From the NCBI GenBank assembly GCA_043764015.1, contig JAYUKY010000032.1, forward strand, positions 1 to 62,956: DNA of 62,956 nt. Direction: 5' to 3'. Numbering within the stretch: position 1 is the first letter of the stretch; each line of letters begins with the position of its first letter. This stretch comes from JANYGM01 sp043764015. GTDB taxonomy: Bacteria > Bacteroidota > Bacteroidia > Cytophagales > Thermonemataceae. A model generated the notes under the pieces. That model made no database searches. It was not told the origin of the DNA and worked only from the letters and a program-made list of their open reading frames with translations. The translations under genes and the position numbers were made by a program. Below are positions 1-7,789 of the stretch, one piece after another.

Positions 1-121
1 ATACATAAAACCATTTTTGCCTTTGATATAAAGAGGTGGCGTTTACGCCACCTAGAATAAAAAATAAAACTAGGAGTTTATTTACAATGTATTACTTACC
101 TTACACTTCACACTTCAAAAC

Positions 122-769
122 TTATTTTACTTGTACAAATGCTTTATCATTGAAATAGCGGTAAAAGCTATTAGCAAAAGCGTGTTCGTGTTGATTTTTT
201 ACTTTTGGAGTAGTTTTAAATTCTCTTGCTCCTTTGAAGATGCTTGTAGGATTTGCCAATTTGTTATCTTCAATGCGTAATGGTGAAGTTTCATCAAAAG
301 CAAATTTGCCAACAGTAGTAGCCAAACGTCCTATTTCAGAAATTCCAACGCCATTCAAAAATGCCTGTGCAATGGTATTTGTTCCTTCAATAACTCTGTC
401 TTCTTCCACAAAATAAACTTTTTTAATGAGAATACTAGCAGACATTTCTTTTCCGTTTCCAAAAGTTAGTTCTATGCCCGAATGTTTGTGTTTTGCATAC
501 AAACGTGGATTTTTGAAGTGATAAAAGCACCATTCGCCAAACGCTTCTTGTCTATCCACGAAGGTATATTTTTTGTTGTGAATAAAAGCGTCTTTGTGAA
601 GTTCGTGGTATAAAAAAATCTCACATTCTCTGACAATAAAAGTAGAATTTCCAGCTATAATTTTACTATTCTCCAAAAGAGTAATAGCAATCTGGTCAAA
701 ATCTTTCTCATTGTTTTCTGTGGGTGTTTTTGCGGCAAATGCTGCAAGGACTCTTTCTAAAGCGGTCAT
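122..769 (-). CDS. conserved hypothetical protein, possibly 3-methyladenine-glycosylase-like
   Basis: A 215-residue soluble protein with no signal peptide or membrane segment. Its middle (about residues 45-115) has an acidic ECEIF segment, a GEWCFYHF segment and a HSGIELTFGN segment followed by SASILIKKV. This order loosely recalls the core of alkyladenine (AAG-type) DNA glycosylases, but I cannot point to a certain catalytic residue, so the function stays open. The gene is monocistronic: era lies upstream on the same strand, with a 148-bp gap containing degenerate heptamer repeats. The start is the first ATG of the frame and no better alternative is visible. Confidence 0.75.
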   Translation of the reverse strand: MTALERVLAAFAAKTPTENNEKDFDQIAITLLENSKIIAGNSTFIVRECEIFLYHELHKDAFIHNKKYTFVDRQEAFGEWCFYHFKNPRLYAKHKHSGIELTFGNGKEMSASILIKKVYFVEEDRVIEGTNTIAQAFLNGVGISEIGRLATTVGKFAFDETSPLRIEDNKLANPTSIFKGAREFKTTPKVKNQHEHAFANSFYRYFNDKAFVQVK

Positions 770-917
770 TATAGTTTTTATTTGATTGATTTAATATATT
801 ATGTTTGTAGTGTGCTATTTTTAGGGACGAAGTAAGAGGGACGAAGTACGAATATAAAATGGTTATTGCTAAGAACAGCACAAGCGTACCTCATATTTTG
901 TGTCTCGTACTTTGCAT

Positions 918-1820
918 TTAATCTCTATATCCAAAGCGGGAGAGTTGTTTATCTACTTTTCTCCAATCTTTTTCAACTTTGACGTGTTGTTCTAGGAAAA
1001 TATGTTTTTGAAAAAATTTCTCCATATCTTGGCGTGCATCTTGTCCTATTTTTTTGAGTGCTGTACCACCTTTTCCTATCAAAATACCTTTTTGGCTGTC
1101 TCTTTCTACCAAAATCTCTGCTCTGATACGAATAATATTTGGCTCATCTTTAAATTCTGTTATTTGAACCTCACAACTATAAGGAATTTCTTTATCAAAG
1201 TTCAAAAAAATCTTTTCTCTAATAATTTCAGCAGCAAAAAAACGCTCACTTTTATCTGTAAGAGAATCTTTGTCAAAATATGCTGGGTGAACAGGAATTC
1301 TTGAGATAATATGTTCCAAAACACCTGCGGTATTAAAGTCGTTTAGCGCAGAAATAGCAATAATTTCTGTTGCGTTGATGTGTTCTTTCCAATAAGCTAT
1401 TTTTTCATCAACTTGCTCTTGTGTAGCCGTATCTATTTTGTTGATAATGAGGATAATAGGCGTTGTAATTACTTTTAATTTTTTCAAAACATCATCTTCA
1501 TCATAACGCTCGTGTATATCTGTAACAAACAAAATTACATCAGCATCTTCCAGAGAACTATACACAAAACCCATCATAGCCTTGTGTAAGGCATATTTTG
1601 GCTCAATAATGCCTGGCGTATCAGAGTAAACTATTTGAAAATCAGGGCTATTGATAATACCCATTATTCTGTGGCGTGTTGTTTGTGCCTTAGAAGTAAT
1701 AATAGACAATCTTTCTCCCACGAGCCTATTCATAAGTGTGGATTTGCCCACATTTGGTTTTCCAATAATGCTTACAAAGCCTGCTTTATGGTTGGGATTT
1801 TCAGTTATTTGTTCTATCAT
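918..1820 (-). CDS. era: GTPase Era
   Basis: Era is a Ras-like GTPase that binds 16S rRNA and helps mature the 30S subunit. From the chosen start (300 residues) the G1 motif GKPNVGKST is at 20-28, G3 DTPG at 67-70 and G4 NKID at 127-130. The C-terminal KH RNA-binding domain carries GKGG at 249-252. The frame opens 11 codons earlier at 1853, but the methionine at 1820 (MIEQITEN) matches the usual Era length and leaves room for a -7-like box (TATTTTTG) at 1849-1842. Nothing is missing, so the gene looks functional. Confidence 0.97.
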   Translation of the reverse strand: MIEQITENPNHKAGFVSIIGKPNVGKSTLMNRLVGERLSIITSKAQTTRHRIMGIINSPDFQIVYSDTPGIIEPKYALHKAMMGFVYSSLEDADVILFVTDIHERYDEDDVLKKLKVITTPIILIINKIDTATQEQVDEKIAYWKEHINATEIIAISALNDFNTAGVLEHIISRIPVHPAYFDKDSLTDKSERFFAAEIIREKIFLNFDKEIPYSCEVQITEFKDEPNIIRIRAEILVERDSQKGILIGKGGTALKKIGQDARQDMEKFFQKHIFLEQHVKVEKDWRKVDKQLSRFGYRD

Positions 1821-1841
1821 TTTCTTTATATAAATTTTGCA

Positions 1842-1849
1842 CAAAAATA
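1842..1849 (-). promoter_or_regulatory. candidate -7 box for era
   Basis: On the minus strand this reads TATTTTTG, matching the Bacteroidota -7 consensus TAnnTTTG. It lies about 22 bp upstream of the chosen era start. No convincing -33 TTTG element is visible at the usual spacing. Confidence 0.4.
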
Positions 1850-1969
1850 ACAAATAAATTGTATAAAAACTAAATAAAAATAATATTTTTTATTATTTTT
1901 AGGTTTATTTAAGTCATTTGTAGCACTAAAAACCAATTTTCCCAAAAAAATGACTTTTTTAGCTTTTCT

Positions 1970-2002
1970 AACTTCGTACCTCGTACTTCTAACTTCGCAC
2001 CT
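1970..2002. repeat. degenerate 7-bp repeat array, TTCGTAC type
   Basis: Consecutive heptamers related to CTTCGTA / CCTCGTA / CTTCTAA / CTTCGCA fill the gap directly downstream of the small DUF2256 gene. The same array type occurs at many intergenic sites in this window. Confidence 0.6.
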
Positions 2003-2007
2003 TTTTC

Positions 2008-2145
2008 TTAGCGTTGGCTACGGCAACGGTCAGAACAGTATTTGACTTCGTCCCAAACCTTTTCCCATTTTTTGCGCCAGCTAAATGGTTTTTGACAAAT
2101 GGTACAGATTTTTTCTGGAAAATCAGATTTTTTACGTATTTTCAT
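2008..2145 (-). CDS. DUF2256 small zinc-ribbon-like protein
   Basis: A 45-residue protein starting MKIRKKSDFPEK. It carries a CTIC cysteine pair at residues 14-17, the segment FSWRKKWEKVWDEVKY, and a second pair CSDRC at 39-43. This is the signature of DUF2256, a very short, widespread bacterial family with four cysteines that probably bind zinc; its function is unknown. The frame was read directly from the minus strand. Its stop lies next to a heptamer repeat array. Confidence 0.85.
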   Translation of the reverse strand: MKIRKKSDFPEKICTICQKPFSWRKKWEKVWDEVKYCSDRCRSQR

Positions 2146-2207
2146 CTTTTATTTTTGAAGAAAGAAACTATTTTGTAGGAAAAATGTTTATTTTAGTAGA
2201 ATTTTAG

Positions 2208-2215
2208 TAGATTTG
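2208..2215 (+). promoter_or_regulatory. candidate -7 box upstream of a small ORF
   Basis: Reads TAGATTTG, an exact TAnnTTTG match, 24 bp upstream of the ATG at 2240. It supports the idea that the short ORF downstream is transcribed. Confidence 0.4.
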
Positions 2216-2239
2216 TAGCAATGAAAATAAAATTAAAAT

Positions 2240-2374
2240 ATGGAAACTATCATAAAAAAAACAGTCAAAAAAGTTATAAAAAACTCTAATATTCAGTTGG
2301 AAGTATTGAAAGGCAAAATAAGAGTTTCCAAAGATGCTTTTAAGGAAGATAATAAAAAAACGCTTGTATTTTAG
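2240..2374 (+). CDS. possible 44-residue small protein
   Basis: An open frame with ATG at 2240 and TAG at 2372-2374 encodes a basic 44-residue peptide that starts METIIKKTVKK and contains LEVLKGKIRVSKDAF. That pattern (amphipathic start, then a beta-strand-like segment) could fit a small antitoxin-type or DNA-binding peptide, but I do not recognise a family. Support comes from the TAnnTTTG box just upstream and from amino-acid use that looks protein-like. It could be spurious. Confidence 0.35.
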   Translation: METIIKKTVKKVIKNSNIQLEVLKGKIRVSKDAFKEDNKKTLVF

Positions 2375-2477
2375 TTGAAGCATAACTTTGATTGTTGTTA
2401 AGAAACAGAATATAATACTTTTATAATCAAATAGTTATAGCATCTTTTTTTTGCAAAAGGTATCAAAAAAAACTGCC

Positions 2478-2610
2478 GTTGTTTGGTGTTTTAGCGTAGC
2501 GACACCAACAACGAATTACGTAGAACAATACGCACCAACAAAAAATACAAGCATCCCGCTAGCTTGTTGCAGTCTTTTGTTGGTGTCGCTGCGCTAAAAC
2601 ACCAACAAAG
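2478..2610. repeat. nested inverted repeat (each arm itself a hairpin)
   Basis: The left arm (2478-2512) and right arm (2577-2610) are inverted copies sharing GGTGTTTTAGCG and GCGACACCAACA. Each arm can also fold alone, because TTGGTGT pairs with ACACCAA around a loop containing TTTTAGCG. The 64 bp between the arms show no gene. It looks like a small non-autonomous repeat or a REP-type pair. Confidence 0.7.
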
Positions 2611-2646
2611 GTATTAAGAAAGAAATATACACATTTAAAATCTTAA

Positions 2647-3537
2647 ATGAATAAAAAAAATAATTTTATATTTTTTAATTTAAACAACAAAAAAAACATT
2701 TTTTTATGTTTTATTTTGATGCTATTCTTATGTGTATATACGCCTGTGCAAGCGCAAGAAAATCAAGCGGATAATCAGAAAGAAGAAGAGGAAGACACGA
2801 CAGAATCATCAATAGTTCAGCCAGAAGACGTTTTTACATCAGAAGATTCTGCTCGTATAGCTAATTTCCAAGATACAATTCCTGCAAAAATTGATAACAC
2901 TTTGGCTTTACATTATGATTCTTCCAACATCAATGTACGAAAATTCAGTAATGAAAAAATAGAAAAATACAGAAAGAATGCTGATTTTAACTATGAATAT
3001 GCAGAACCAACAAAGCAAACAACTATTTGGGAACTTTTTTTGAGGTGGTTGGGTGATAAACTAAGAAATGTAGCCACACCAGACAAACTTACGTGGGAAA
3101 AAGTGCTTTTTTATAGTGTGATAGGCGTTTTATTAGTAATTGCAATCTTGAAATTGATGCAAGTGGATATATCGGTGCTTTTTTATAAAGGAAAATCTTT
3201 ACAATCAACGGCTTTTGCAGAAATAGAAGATATTACAGAAGCAAATTATGATAAATTGCGTGCTGATGCTATTTCAAATCAAAATTATGCCCTTGCGGTG
3301 CGTTACGGCTATTTGAAAGCCTTACAAATGCTCACCAACAAGGAAATGATTGATTTTAGACCAAATAAAACGAATACAGATTATTTTACAGAACTAGCAC
3401 CAAAAAAAGCCGTTCAAAAGCAATTTGGAGAAATTAGTCTAGCTTTTGAATACGTTTATTATGGTGATTTTTTACTCAATAAAAGCCGTTTTGAGAAGAT
3501 AAACAATGATTTTGATAAGTTCTATACGAAAATATAA
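2647..3537 (+). CDS. DUF4129 membrane-anchored protein
   Basis: A 296-residue protein with a hydrophobic signal or anchor (about residues 18-36, ending in QAQE), an acidic Glu/Asp-rich linker, and one clear membrane helix near residues 156-172. The cytoplasmic C-terminal part contains NYALAVRYGYLKALQ, typical of DUF4129. In Bacteroidota this family often sits near BatA/RDD-type envelope genes, but here it stands alone. Its biochemical role is unknown. A nested inverted repeat lies just upstream, so promoter elements may be inside or next to that repeat. Confidence 0.85.
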   Translation: MNKKNNFIFFNLNNKKNIFLCFILMLFLCVYTPVQAQENQADNQKEEEEDTTESSIVQPEDVFTSEDSARIANFQDTIPAKIDNTLALHYDSSNINVRKFSNEKIEKYRKNADFNYEYAEPTKQTTIWELFLRWLGDKLRNVATPDKLTWEKVLFYSVIGVLLVIAILKLMQVDISVLFYKGKSLQSTAFAEIEDITEANYDKLRADAISNQNYALAVRYGYLKALQMLTNKEMIDFRPNKTNTDYFTELAPKKAVQKQFGEISLAFEYVYYGDFLLNKSRFEKINNDFDKFYTKI

Positions 3538-3540
3538 TTC

Positions 3541-3570
3541 AATTACGAATTATCAATTACGAATTACGAG
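3541..3570. repeat. degenerate 7-bp repeat array, AATTACG type
   Basis: Four consecutive heptamers (AATTACG, AATTATC, AATTACG, AATTACG) fill the start of the gap between the DUF4129 gene and the next gene. Confidence 0.65.
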
Positions 3571-3620
3571 AAATACAAAATTCAGTTACATTTTACGAAT
3601 GTTTAATTAAACAAATAAGA

Positions 3621-3863
3621 ATGAAAATCCCTGTAATCAAAGAAATAGTAGAAAAATACACTATTGCGGAACTGCAAAAGGCAGAAGAAGCAATTTTGAA
3701 CGAACAAACACCTGAAATTGAAATAAAAGGTGATGACGAAGGTGAGCAACTTACGCACACACTTGCAGGCATCTGGATACGTACCAAAATGAATGAAGAA
3801 AATCTAGAATTTCCTGTGGCATTACGTTTATACACACAAAAAGTACGAGTTTCTATCAATTAG
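3621..3863 (+). CDS. DUF6952 family small protein
   Basis: An 80-residue acidic protein. Its layout (MKIPVIKEIVEKY, then a long helix ELQKAEEAIL, then GDDEGEQLTHTLAGIWI and a C-terminal ALRLYTQKVR) matches my memory of DUF6952, a short Bacteroidota family of unknown function. No signal peptide, cysteines or membrane segment. It lies 66 bp upstream of clpP on the same strand, so co-transcription with clpP is possible. Confidence 0.8.
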   Translation: MKIPVIKEIVEKYTIAELQKAEEAILNEQTPEIEIKGDDEGEQLTHTLAGIWIRTKMNEENLEFPVALRLYTQKVRVSIN

Positions 3864-3929
3864 TCGCCCCTAACCCCAAAGGGAACAATGCAAAATACAA
3901 AAAATATAATTAAAATTTAAAATCCACAA

Positions 3930-4529
3930 ATGGAAATCATCAATAATAACACAGAAAAAAACCTAAAAGAGCTTTTTGAAAATCTTGGCTCTGGTAATAA
4001 ATTTGATAACAAATTTCTTGCAGAAAGAAAAATCTTCTTATGGGGTCCTGTAATGGACTATTCAGCAAAATATATCACAGAAAGATTGATGTATTTGGAG
4101 TCTGAAAGCGACAAAGAAATTACGTTTTACATCAATAGTCCTGGTGGCTCTGTAACGGCTGGAATGATTATTTATGACGTAATGCAAATGATGAAATCTC
4201 CTGTTTCTACCGTTTGTATTGGTCTGGCGGCATCTATGGGTTCGCTTTTGTTGTCTGGTGGCACGAAAGGACGTAGATTTATTTATCCAAGCGGGCAAGT
4301 AATGATACATCAGCCTAGTATTGGCGGTTATATGCAAGGACAAGCCTCTGATATTGCTATTACGGCAAAAGAAATCATCAAAACTAAGAAAATGGGCGCA
4401 GAGATTTTAGCTAAAAACTGCAACCAAACTTATGAGAAAATTATGGCTGATTTTGACAGAGATTATTGGATGGAAGCACAAGAATCAGTGGATTATGGCA
4501 TTGTAGATGGCATAATTGAGAAAGTATAA
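3930..4529 (+). CDS. clpP: ATP-dependent Clp protease proteolytic subunit
   Basis: ClpP forms the 14-subunit serine protease chamber that degrades unfolded and tagged proteins fed by ClpX or ClpA/C. The 199-residue protein shows the catalytic triad: Ser102 in AASMG, His127 in MIHQP and Asp176 in FDRD. The spacing equals that of E. coli ClpP (97/122/171). The oxyanion motif SPGGSV is at 70-75. Residues flanking these motifs differ somewhat from the most common ClpP (for example LWGPVMDYS), so it may be a second paralogue. clpX is not adjacent. A hairpin terminator follows. Confidence 0.93.
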   Translation: MEIINNNTEKNLKELFENLGSGNKFDNKFLAERKIFLWGPVMDYSAKYITERLMYLESESDKEITFYINSPGGSVTAGMIIYDVMQMMKSPVSTVCIGLAASMGSLLLSGGTKGRRFIYPSGQVMIHQPSIGGYMQGQASDIAITAKEIIKTKKMGAEILAKNCNQTYEKIMADFDRDYWMEAQESVDYGIVDGIIEKV

Positions 4530-4531
4530 AT

Positions 4532-4568
4532 AATTGTGAATTTTTAATTGTGAATTGTGAATGAATAC
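4532..4568. repeat. degenerate 7-bp repeat array, AATTGTG type
   Basis: AATTGTG-type heptamers directly after the clpP stop codon. Confidence 0.55.
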
Positions 4569-4604
4569 AAAATATTGATAATTAAGCAATTAAAATTTAT
4601 TCAA

Positions 4605-4636
4605 ATTAGGGCAATCTTTATGATTGCCCTAATTTT
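4605..4636 (+). terminator. Rho-independent terminator after clpP
   Basis: TTAGGGCAATC pairs with GATTGCCCTAA around a short loop and is followed by a T run. It lies about 75 bp after the clpP stop. Confidence 0.8.
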
Positions 4637-4703
4637 TGCCACTATCTTAAACCAAAAATAAGATTTTTTATTGCTTAGAAAAAACCGTATATTTGCAAAA
4701 AAT

Positions 4704-4932
4704 GGTTCTACTAAGATTTATACAGAAACCTCGGTTTTTTAAATTACTGTCTTGTATTCAGCCCCAGCGGGGCGAAATATTTATAGCAAGTAATAAATAT
4801 TTCGCCCCGCTGGGGCTGAATACATTTTTTCGTATTTTGTTTTTCTATAAATATTCTGTCCCGCTGGGACTTGAATACAATATTGCTAAATAAAGATTTT
4901 AAAAACTTGTCAGTATAAATTTAAGCAGAACC
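4704..4932. mobile_element. MITE-like element A (229 bp) with 8-bp flanking duplication
   Basis: The ends are 23-bp inverted repeats (4704-4726 and 4910-4932, about 19 of 23 positions matching; outer bases GGTTCT). Perfect 8-bp direct repeats CAAAAAAT flank it at 4696-4703 and 4933-4940, as expected for a target duplication. The centre (4754-4878) holds three REP-like units built on CCCAGCGGGGC and GCCCCGCTGGGG plus flanking AAATATTTATA; the first two form a long near-perfect hairpin. It has no coding capacity of its own, so it is non-autonomous. Confidence 0.75.
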
Positions 4933-4989
4933 CAAAAAATTACATAAAATCAAGAAAATAACTAAAATCTGATTGTGAACGAGTTATAT

Positions 4990-5038
4990 AACTCACAACT
5001 CACAACTCACAACTCACAACTCATAACTCACAACTCAT
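4990..5038. repeat. seven-copy heptamer array AACTCAC/AACTCAT
   Basis: Seven uninterrupted 7-bp units (five AACTCAC, two AACTCAT) run up to the prfA start. An eighth, diverged unit AATTATG (5039-5045) ends in the prfA ATG itself, so the start codon lies inside the array. Confidence 0.9.
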
Positions 5039-5042
5039 AATT

Positions 5043-6113
5043 ATGTTAGATAAATTAGAAGCCATAAAAGTACGTTTTGACGAAGTTGCAGACCTTATCA
5101 TTCAGCCAAATATAATGGAAGATATGAAAAATTTTGCAAAACTTACAAAAGAATATAAAGACCTTGACAAAATTGTTAAGAAATATGAAGAATATAAAGG
5201 CATTTTAAGTAATATTGACAATGCCAAAACCGTTGTTTCTACTGAGAAAGACCAAGAATTTAGGGAAATGGCTAAAATAGAACTTGACGAACTTTATCCT
5301 CAAAAAGACGTTTTAGAGAGTTTTATTAAGGAAATGCTTGTGCCAAAAGACCCAAATGATAGCAAAAACATCATTTTGGAGATACGTGGTGCAGCAGGTG
5401 GTGATGAAGCCGCTATTTTTGCAGGTGATTTGCTAAGAATGTACCAAAGATTTGCAGAAAAACAAGGCTGGAAAATAGAAATAATGGACTTTACTGATGG
5501 AGCGTCTGGTGGTTTCAAAGAGGTTGTTGCTTCTATTTCTGGAGAAGATGTTTTTGGGCAAATGAAATATGAATCAGGTGTGCATAGAGTACAACGTGTA
5601 CCTGCGACAGAAACGCAAGGGCGCATACATACATCTGTGGCATCTGTGGTAATTTTGCCTGAAATGGATGATGTAGAAGTAAATATAAATATGAGTGATG
5701 TACGTGTAGATACTTTTTGCTCGTCTGGTCCTGGTGGGCAGTCTGTGAATACTACATATTCTGCGGTACGCCTTACACACGTACCTAGTGGCGTGGTGGT
5801 GAGTTGTCAAGATGAAAAATCTCAAACCAAAAACAAAGAAAAAGCCCTCAAAGTATTGCGTTCTCGTGTTTATGATATTGAGCTTGCCAAACATAACAAA
5901 GAAGTCGGTGACATACGCAAAACTATGGTAGGTGGTGGCGACCGCTCTGACAAAATCCGTACTTATAATTATCCACAAGGACGTGTTACAGACCATAGAA
6001 TTGGAATGGATATTTTTAATTTGCCTTCTGTTATGGACGGTGAAATCTACAAATTTATTGAAGAATTGCGCCTTGTAGAAAATGCAGAAAGACTTAAAGA
6101 AGGAACAGTTTGA
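5043..6113 (+). CDS. prfA: peptide chain release factor 1
   Basis: RF1 recognises UAA and UAG stop codons and triggers peptide release. In the 356-residue protein the RF1-specific codon-reading tripeptide PAT is at 187-189 and the universal GGQ is at 231-233 in SSGPGGQSVNTT. Length and motif spacing are normal. The start ATG is the last three bases of a heptamer repeat unit, so the array forms the immediate 5' leader. The stop is followed after 26 bp by a cytosine methyltransferase gene. prmC (the RF methylase) is not adjacent. Confidence 0.97.
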   Translation: MLDKLEAIKVRFDEVADLIIQPNIMEDMKNFAKLTKEYKDLDKIVKKYEEYKGILSNIDNAKTVVSTEKDQEFREMAKIELDELYPQKDVLESFIKEMLVPKDPNDSKNIILEIRGAAGGDEAAIFAGDLLRMYQRFAEKQGWKIEIMDFTDGASGGFKEVVASISGEDVFGQMKYESGVHRVQRVPATETQGRIHTSVASVVILPEMDDVEVNINMSDVRVDTFCSSGPGGQSVNTTYSAVRLTHVPSGVVVSCQDEKSQTKNKEKALKVLRSRVYDIELAKHNKEVGDIRKTMVGGGDRSDKIRTYNYPQGRVTDHRIGMDIFNLPSVMDGEIYKFIEELRLVENAERLKEGTV

Positions 6114-6139
6114 TTTTTGAAGTACGAAGTACAAAAAAT

Positions 6140-7057
6140 ATGACAAAATTACGTACAATAGATTTATTTGCAGGAATTGGAGGTATAAGACTGGGTTTTG
6201 AGCCTTTTGGCTGTGAAAACGTTTTTACTTCTGAATGGGACAAAGATGCACAAAAAATGTATGAAGCTAATTTTAACGAAAAACCTTTTGGAGATATTAC
6301 TCAAATAGAGCCACAAGACATTCCTGACCATGATATTTTGCTTGCAGGCTTTCCTTGTCAGCCGTTTTCTATTATTGGAAGTATGCAAGGTTTTGCAGAT
6401 ACAAGAGGTACATTGTTTTTTAATATTGAAGAGATTTTGAGAGTAAAACAGCCTTTTTCTTTTCTACTAGAAAATGTCAAACAACTACGTACACACGACA
6501 ATGGGCGCACTTTTAATACCATTTTAGAGAAATTAAGAGAATTAGGTTATTTTGTGCATCATACAGTTTTGAATGCTTTAGATTTTGGTTTGCCACAAAA
6601 ACGAGAACGTACTATTATTGTGGGTTTCAAAGAAAATTTGGAGTTTAAATTCCCTAAATCAATAGGAAAATATAAACCGCTTTCTGATGTGTTATTTGCA
6701 GATAATGAGATAGATAAAAAACTTTTTGCATCTATTGATATTTTACAAAAACGACAAAACCGCCTAAAAATTGACCCATTTTTTCCATCTGTTTGGCACG
6801 AAAACAAAGGAGGGAATATTTCTGTATTGCCTTACTCGTGTGCGCTACGTGCAGGAGGCTCATATAATTATCTTCTAGTCAATGGAAACCGTAGGTTATC
6901 AGAAAGAGAAATGTTGCGTTTGCAGGGTTTTCCAGAAGATTTTGAGATAACTGGCACTTATACAGCTATGCGCAAACTTACAGGAAATAGCGTTGCTGTT
7001 CCTGTTATGCGAGCAGTTGCAACAGAAATGATGAAGGCTATTGAAATGAATAAATAA
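6140..7057 (+). CDS. DNA (cytosine-5-)-methyltransferase
   Basis: A 305-residue C5-cytosine methylase of the HhaI/Dcm fold. Motif I DLFAGIGG is near residue 8, the catalytic PCQ at 72-74 (Cys73), ENV at 111-113 and QKRER at 153-157. The target-recognition region is about 165-245, ending in the RRLSEREMLRLQGFP block. It probably protects DNA from a partner nuclease or acts as an orphan. I chose the ATG at 6140 over the upstream TTG at 6110, which overlaps the prfA stop and adds ten residues from heptamer-like DNA (GAAGTAC repeats). The target sequence cannot be read from the protein. The next gene is unknown and seems frameshifted. Confidence 0.93.
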   Translation: MTKLRTIDLFAGIGGIRLGFEPFGCENVFTSEWDKDAQKMYEANFNEKPFGDITQIEPQDIPDHDILLAGFPCQPFSIIGSMQGFADTRGTLFFNIEEILRVKQPFSFLLENVKQLRTHDNGRTFNTILEKLRELGYFVHHTVLNALDFGLPQKRERTIIVGFKENLEFKFPKSIGKYKPLSDVLFADNEIDKKLFASIDILQKRQNRLKIDPFFPSVWHENKGGNISVLPYSCALRAGGSYNYLLVNGNRRLSEREMLRLQGFPEDFEITGTYTAMRKLTGNSVAVPVMRAVATEMMKAIEMNK

Positions 7058-7094
7058 TAAATTTTATCTAAAAAGCATAATAATCTATCACAAT

Positions 7095-7781
7095 ATGTAT
7101 TCTAAAAATATTATATTTCAGCACGGACACATCTATGATGCGGAAACAGAAAAAAGAATTCTTGTAAAAGAAGGAATATCCTATATTCTTGTCTTGCAAA
7201 ATGTTGATAATGCGGAAGAAAGTCAATTCCAAGAGATAAAAGGAAATACAAATAAACAAATAGTTGAAAATATAGAAAAAATTGAAAATTTAACTCATTA
7301 CAGACAAATAGCTTCTAAAGGTTCTTATTTGTATTTCTCTCTTTCAGAAAAAGATGAAAATAAAACTAACATAGAAAAACAAAGAGTAGATGATAAAAAG
7401 CAGATAAAGAAATCTCGTTTTAGAATAAAATTGCTGGAGGATTTATTTTTATATTCTTGTAAACATTGGTCTAAAAAACTTGCTAGAGATGGTAAATTAT
7501 TTGGTTGTGCTTGCGTGGTTGATGAAAGTGAGAATGACAAATTAGTTTTTTTTGAAAAGATTTATGCAAAATCTATAGCATCTGTTTATAAAAAAACTCA
7601 CGTGCATTACTTTGGTAATGAGGGTAGTCCAAGTCAAAATACTTTTGATAGTATTTATTTTTCAGATAATAAAGCTAAACCAAATTATTTTCACTCTTTG
7701 TTAGAAAATATTAGGCAGTTTACAGATAGTGATAAATATCTACCAAAAATTAAGTCTACAAGAAAGCAGAAGAAAAAATAA
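7095..7781 (+). CDS. unknown protein next to cytosine methylase, probably the 5' part of a frameshifted gene
   Basis: A 228-residue Lys-rich protein that I do not recognise. It starts MYSKNIIFQHGHIYD and has a beta-rich N-terminal part, a charged linker (about 110-130) and a helical or mixed C-terminal part. No PD-(D/E)XK, HNH or PLD motif is evident. The frame stops right after a run of six A (about 7772-7777). Moving to the -1 frame at that run continues openly through 8020, so a full gene of about 305 residues may have lost one A. Its position 37 bp after the cytosine methylase makes a restriction partner plausible, but that is inference from context. Confidence 0.6.
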   Translation: MYSKNIIFQHGHIYDAETEKRILVKEGISYILVLQNVDNAEESQFQEIKGNTNKQIVENIEKIENLTHYRQIASKGSYLYFSLSEKDENKTNIEKQRVDDKKQIKKSRFRIKLLEDLFLYSCKHWSKKLARDGKLFGCACVVDESENDKLVFFEKIYAKSIASVYKKTHVHYFGNEGSPSQNTFDSIYFSDNKAKPNYFHSLLENIRQFTDSDKYLPKIKSTRKQKKK

Positions 7782-7789
7782 TTCTTTCC

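Noticed and set aside
122..769. Firm assignment as 3-methyladenine DNA glycosylase
   Set aside because: Only a loose layout resemblance; no certain catalytic residue could be named.
1002..1304. A 100-residue plus-strand ORF opposite era
   Set aside because: Shadow frame with Phe/Cys-rich composition typical of antisense reads in AT-rich genes.
2456..2614. AAAGGTAT octamer pair as target duplication of the nested hairpin element
   Set aside because: The octamers do not abut the inverted arms symmetrically, so coincidence is at least as likely.
4693..4893. A 66-residue ORF over MITE-like element A
   Set aside because: It is read across the REP palindromes and has no protein-like pattern; the repeat explains the open frame.
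6110..6139. TTG start for the cytosine methylase, overlapping prfA
   Set aside because: It adds ten residues from GAAGTAC-type repeat DNA; ATG at 6140 gives the usual motif I position near residue 8.
5574..6158. A 194-residue minus-strand ORF opposite prfA
   Set aside because: It is a shadow frame of prfA with Cys/His/Tyr-rich, unstructured composition and no start context.
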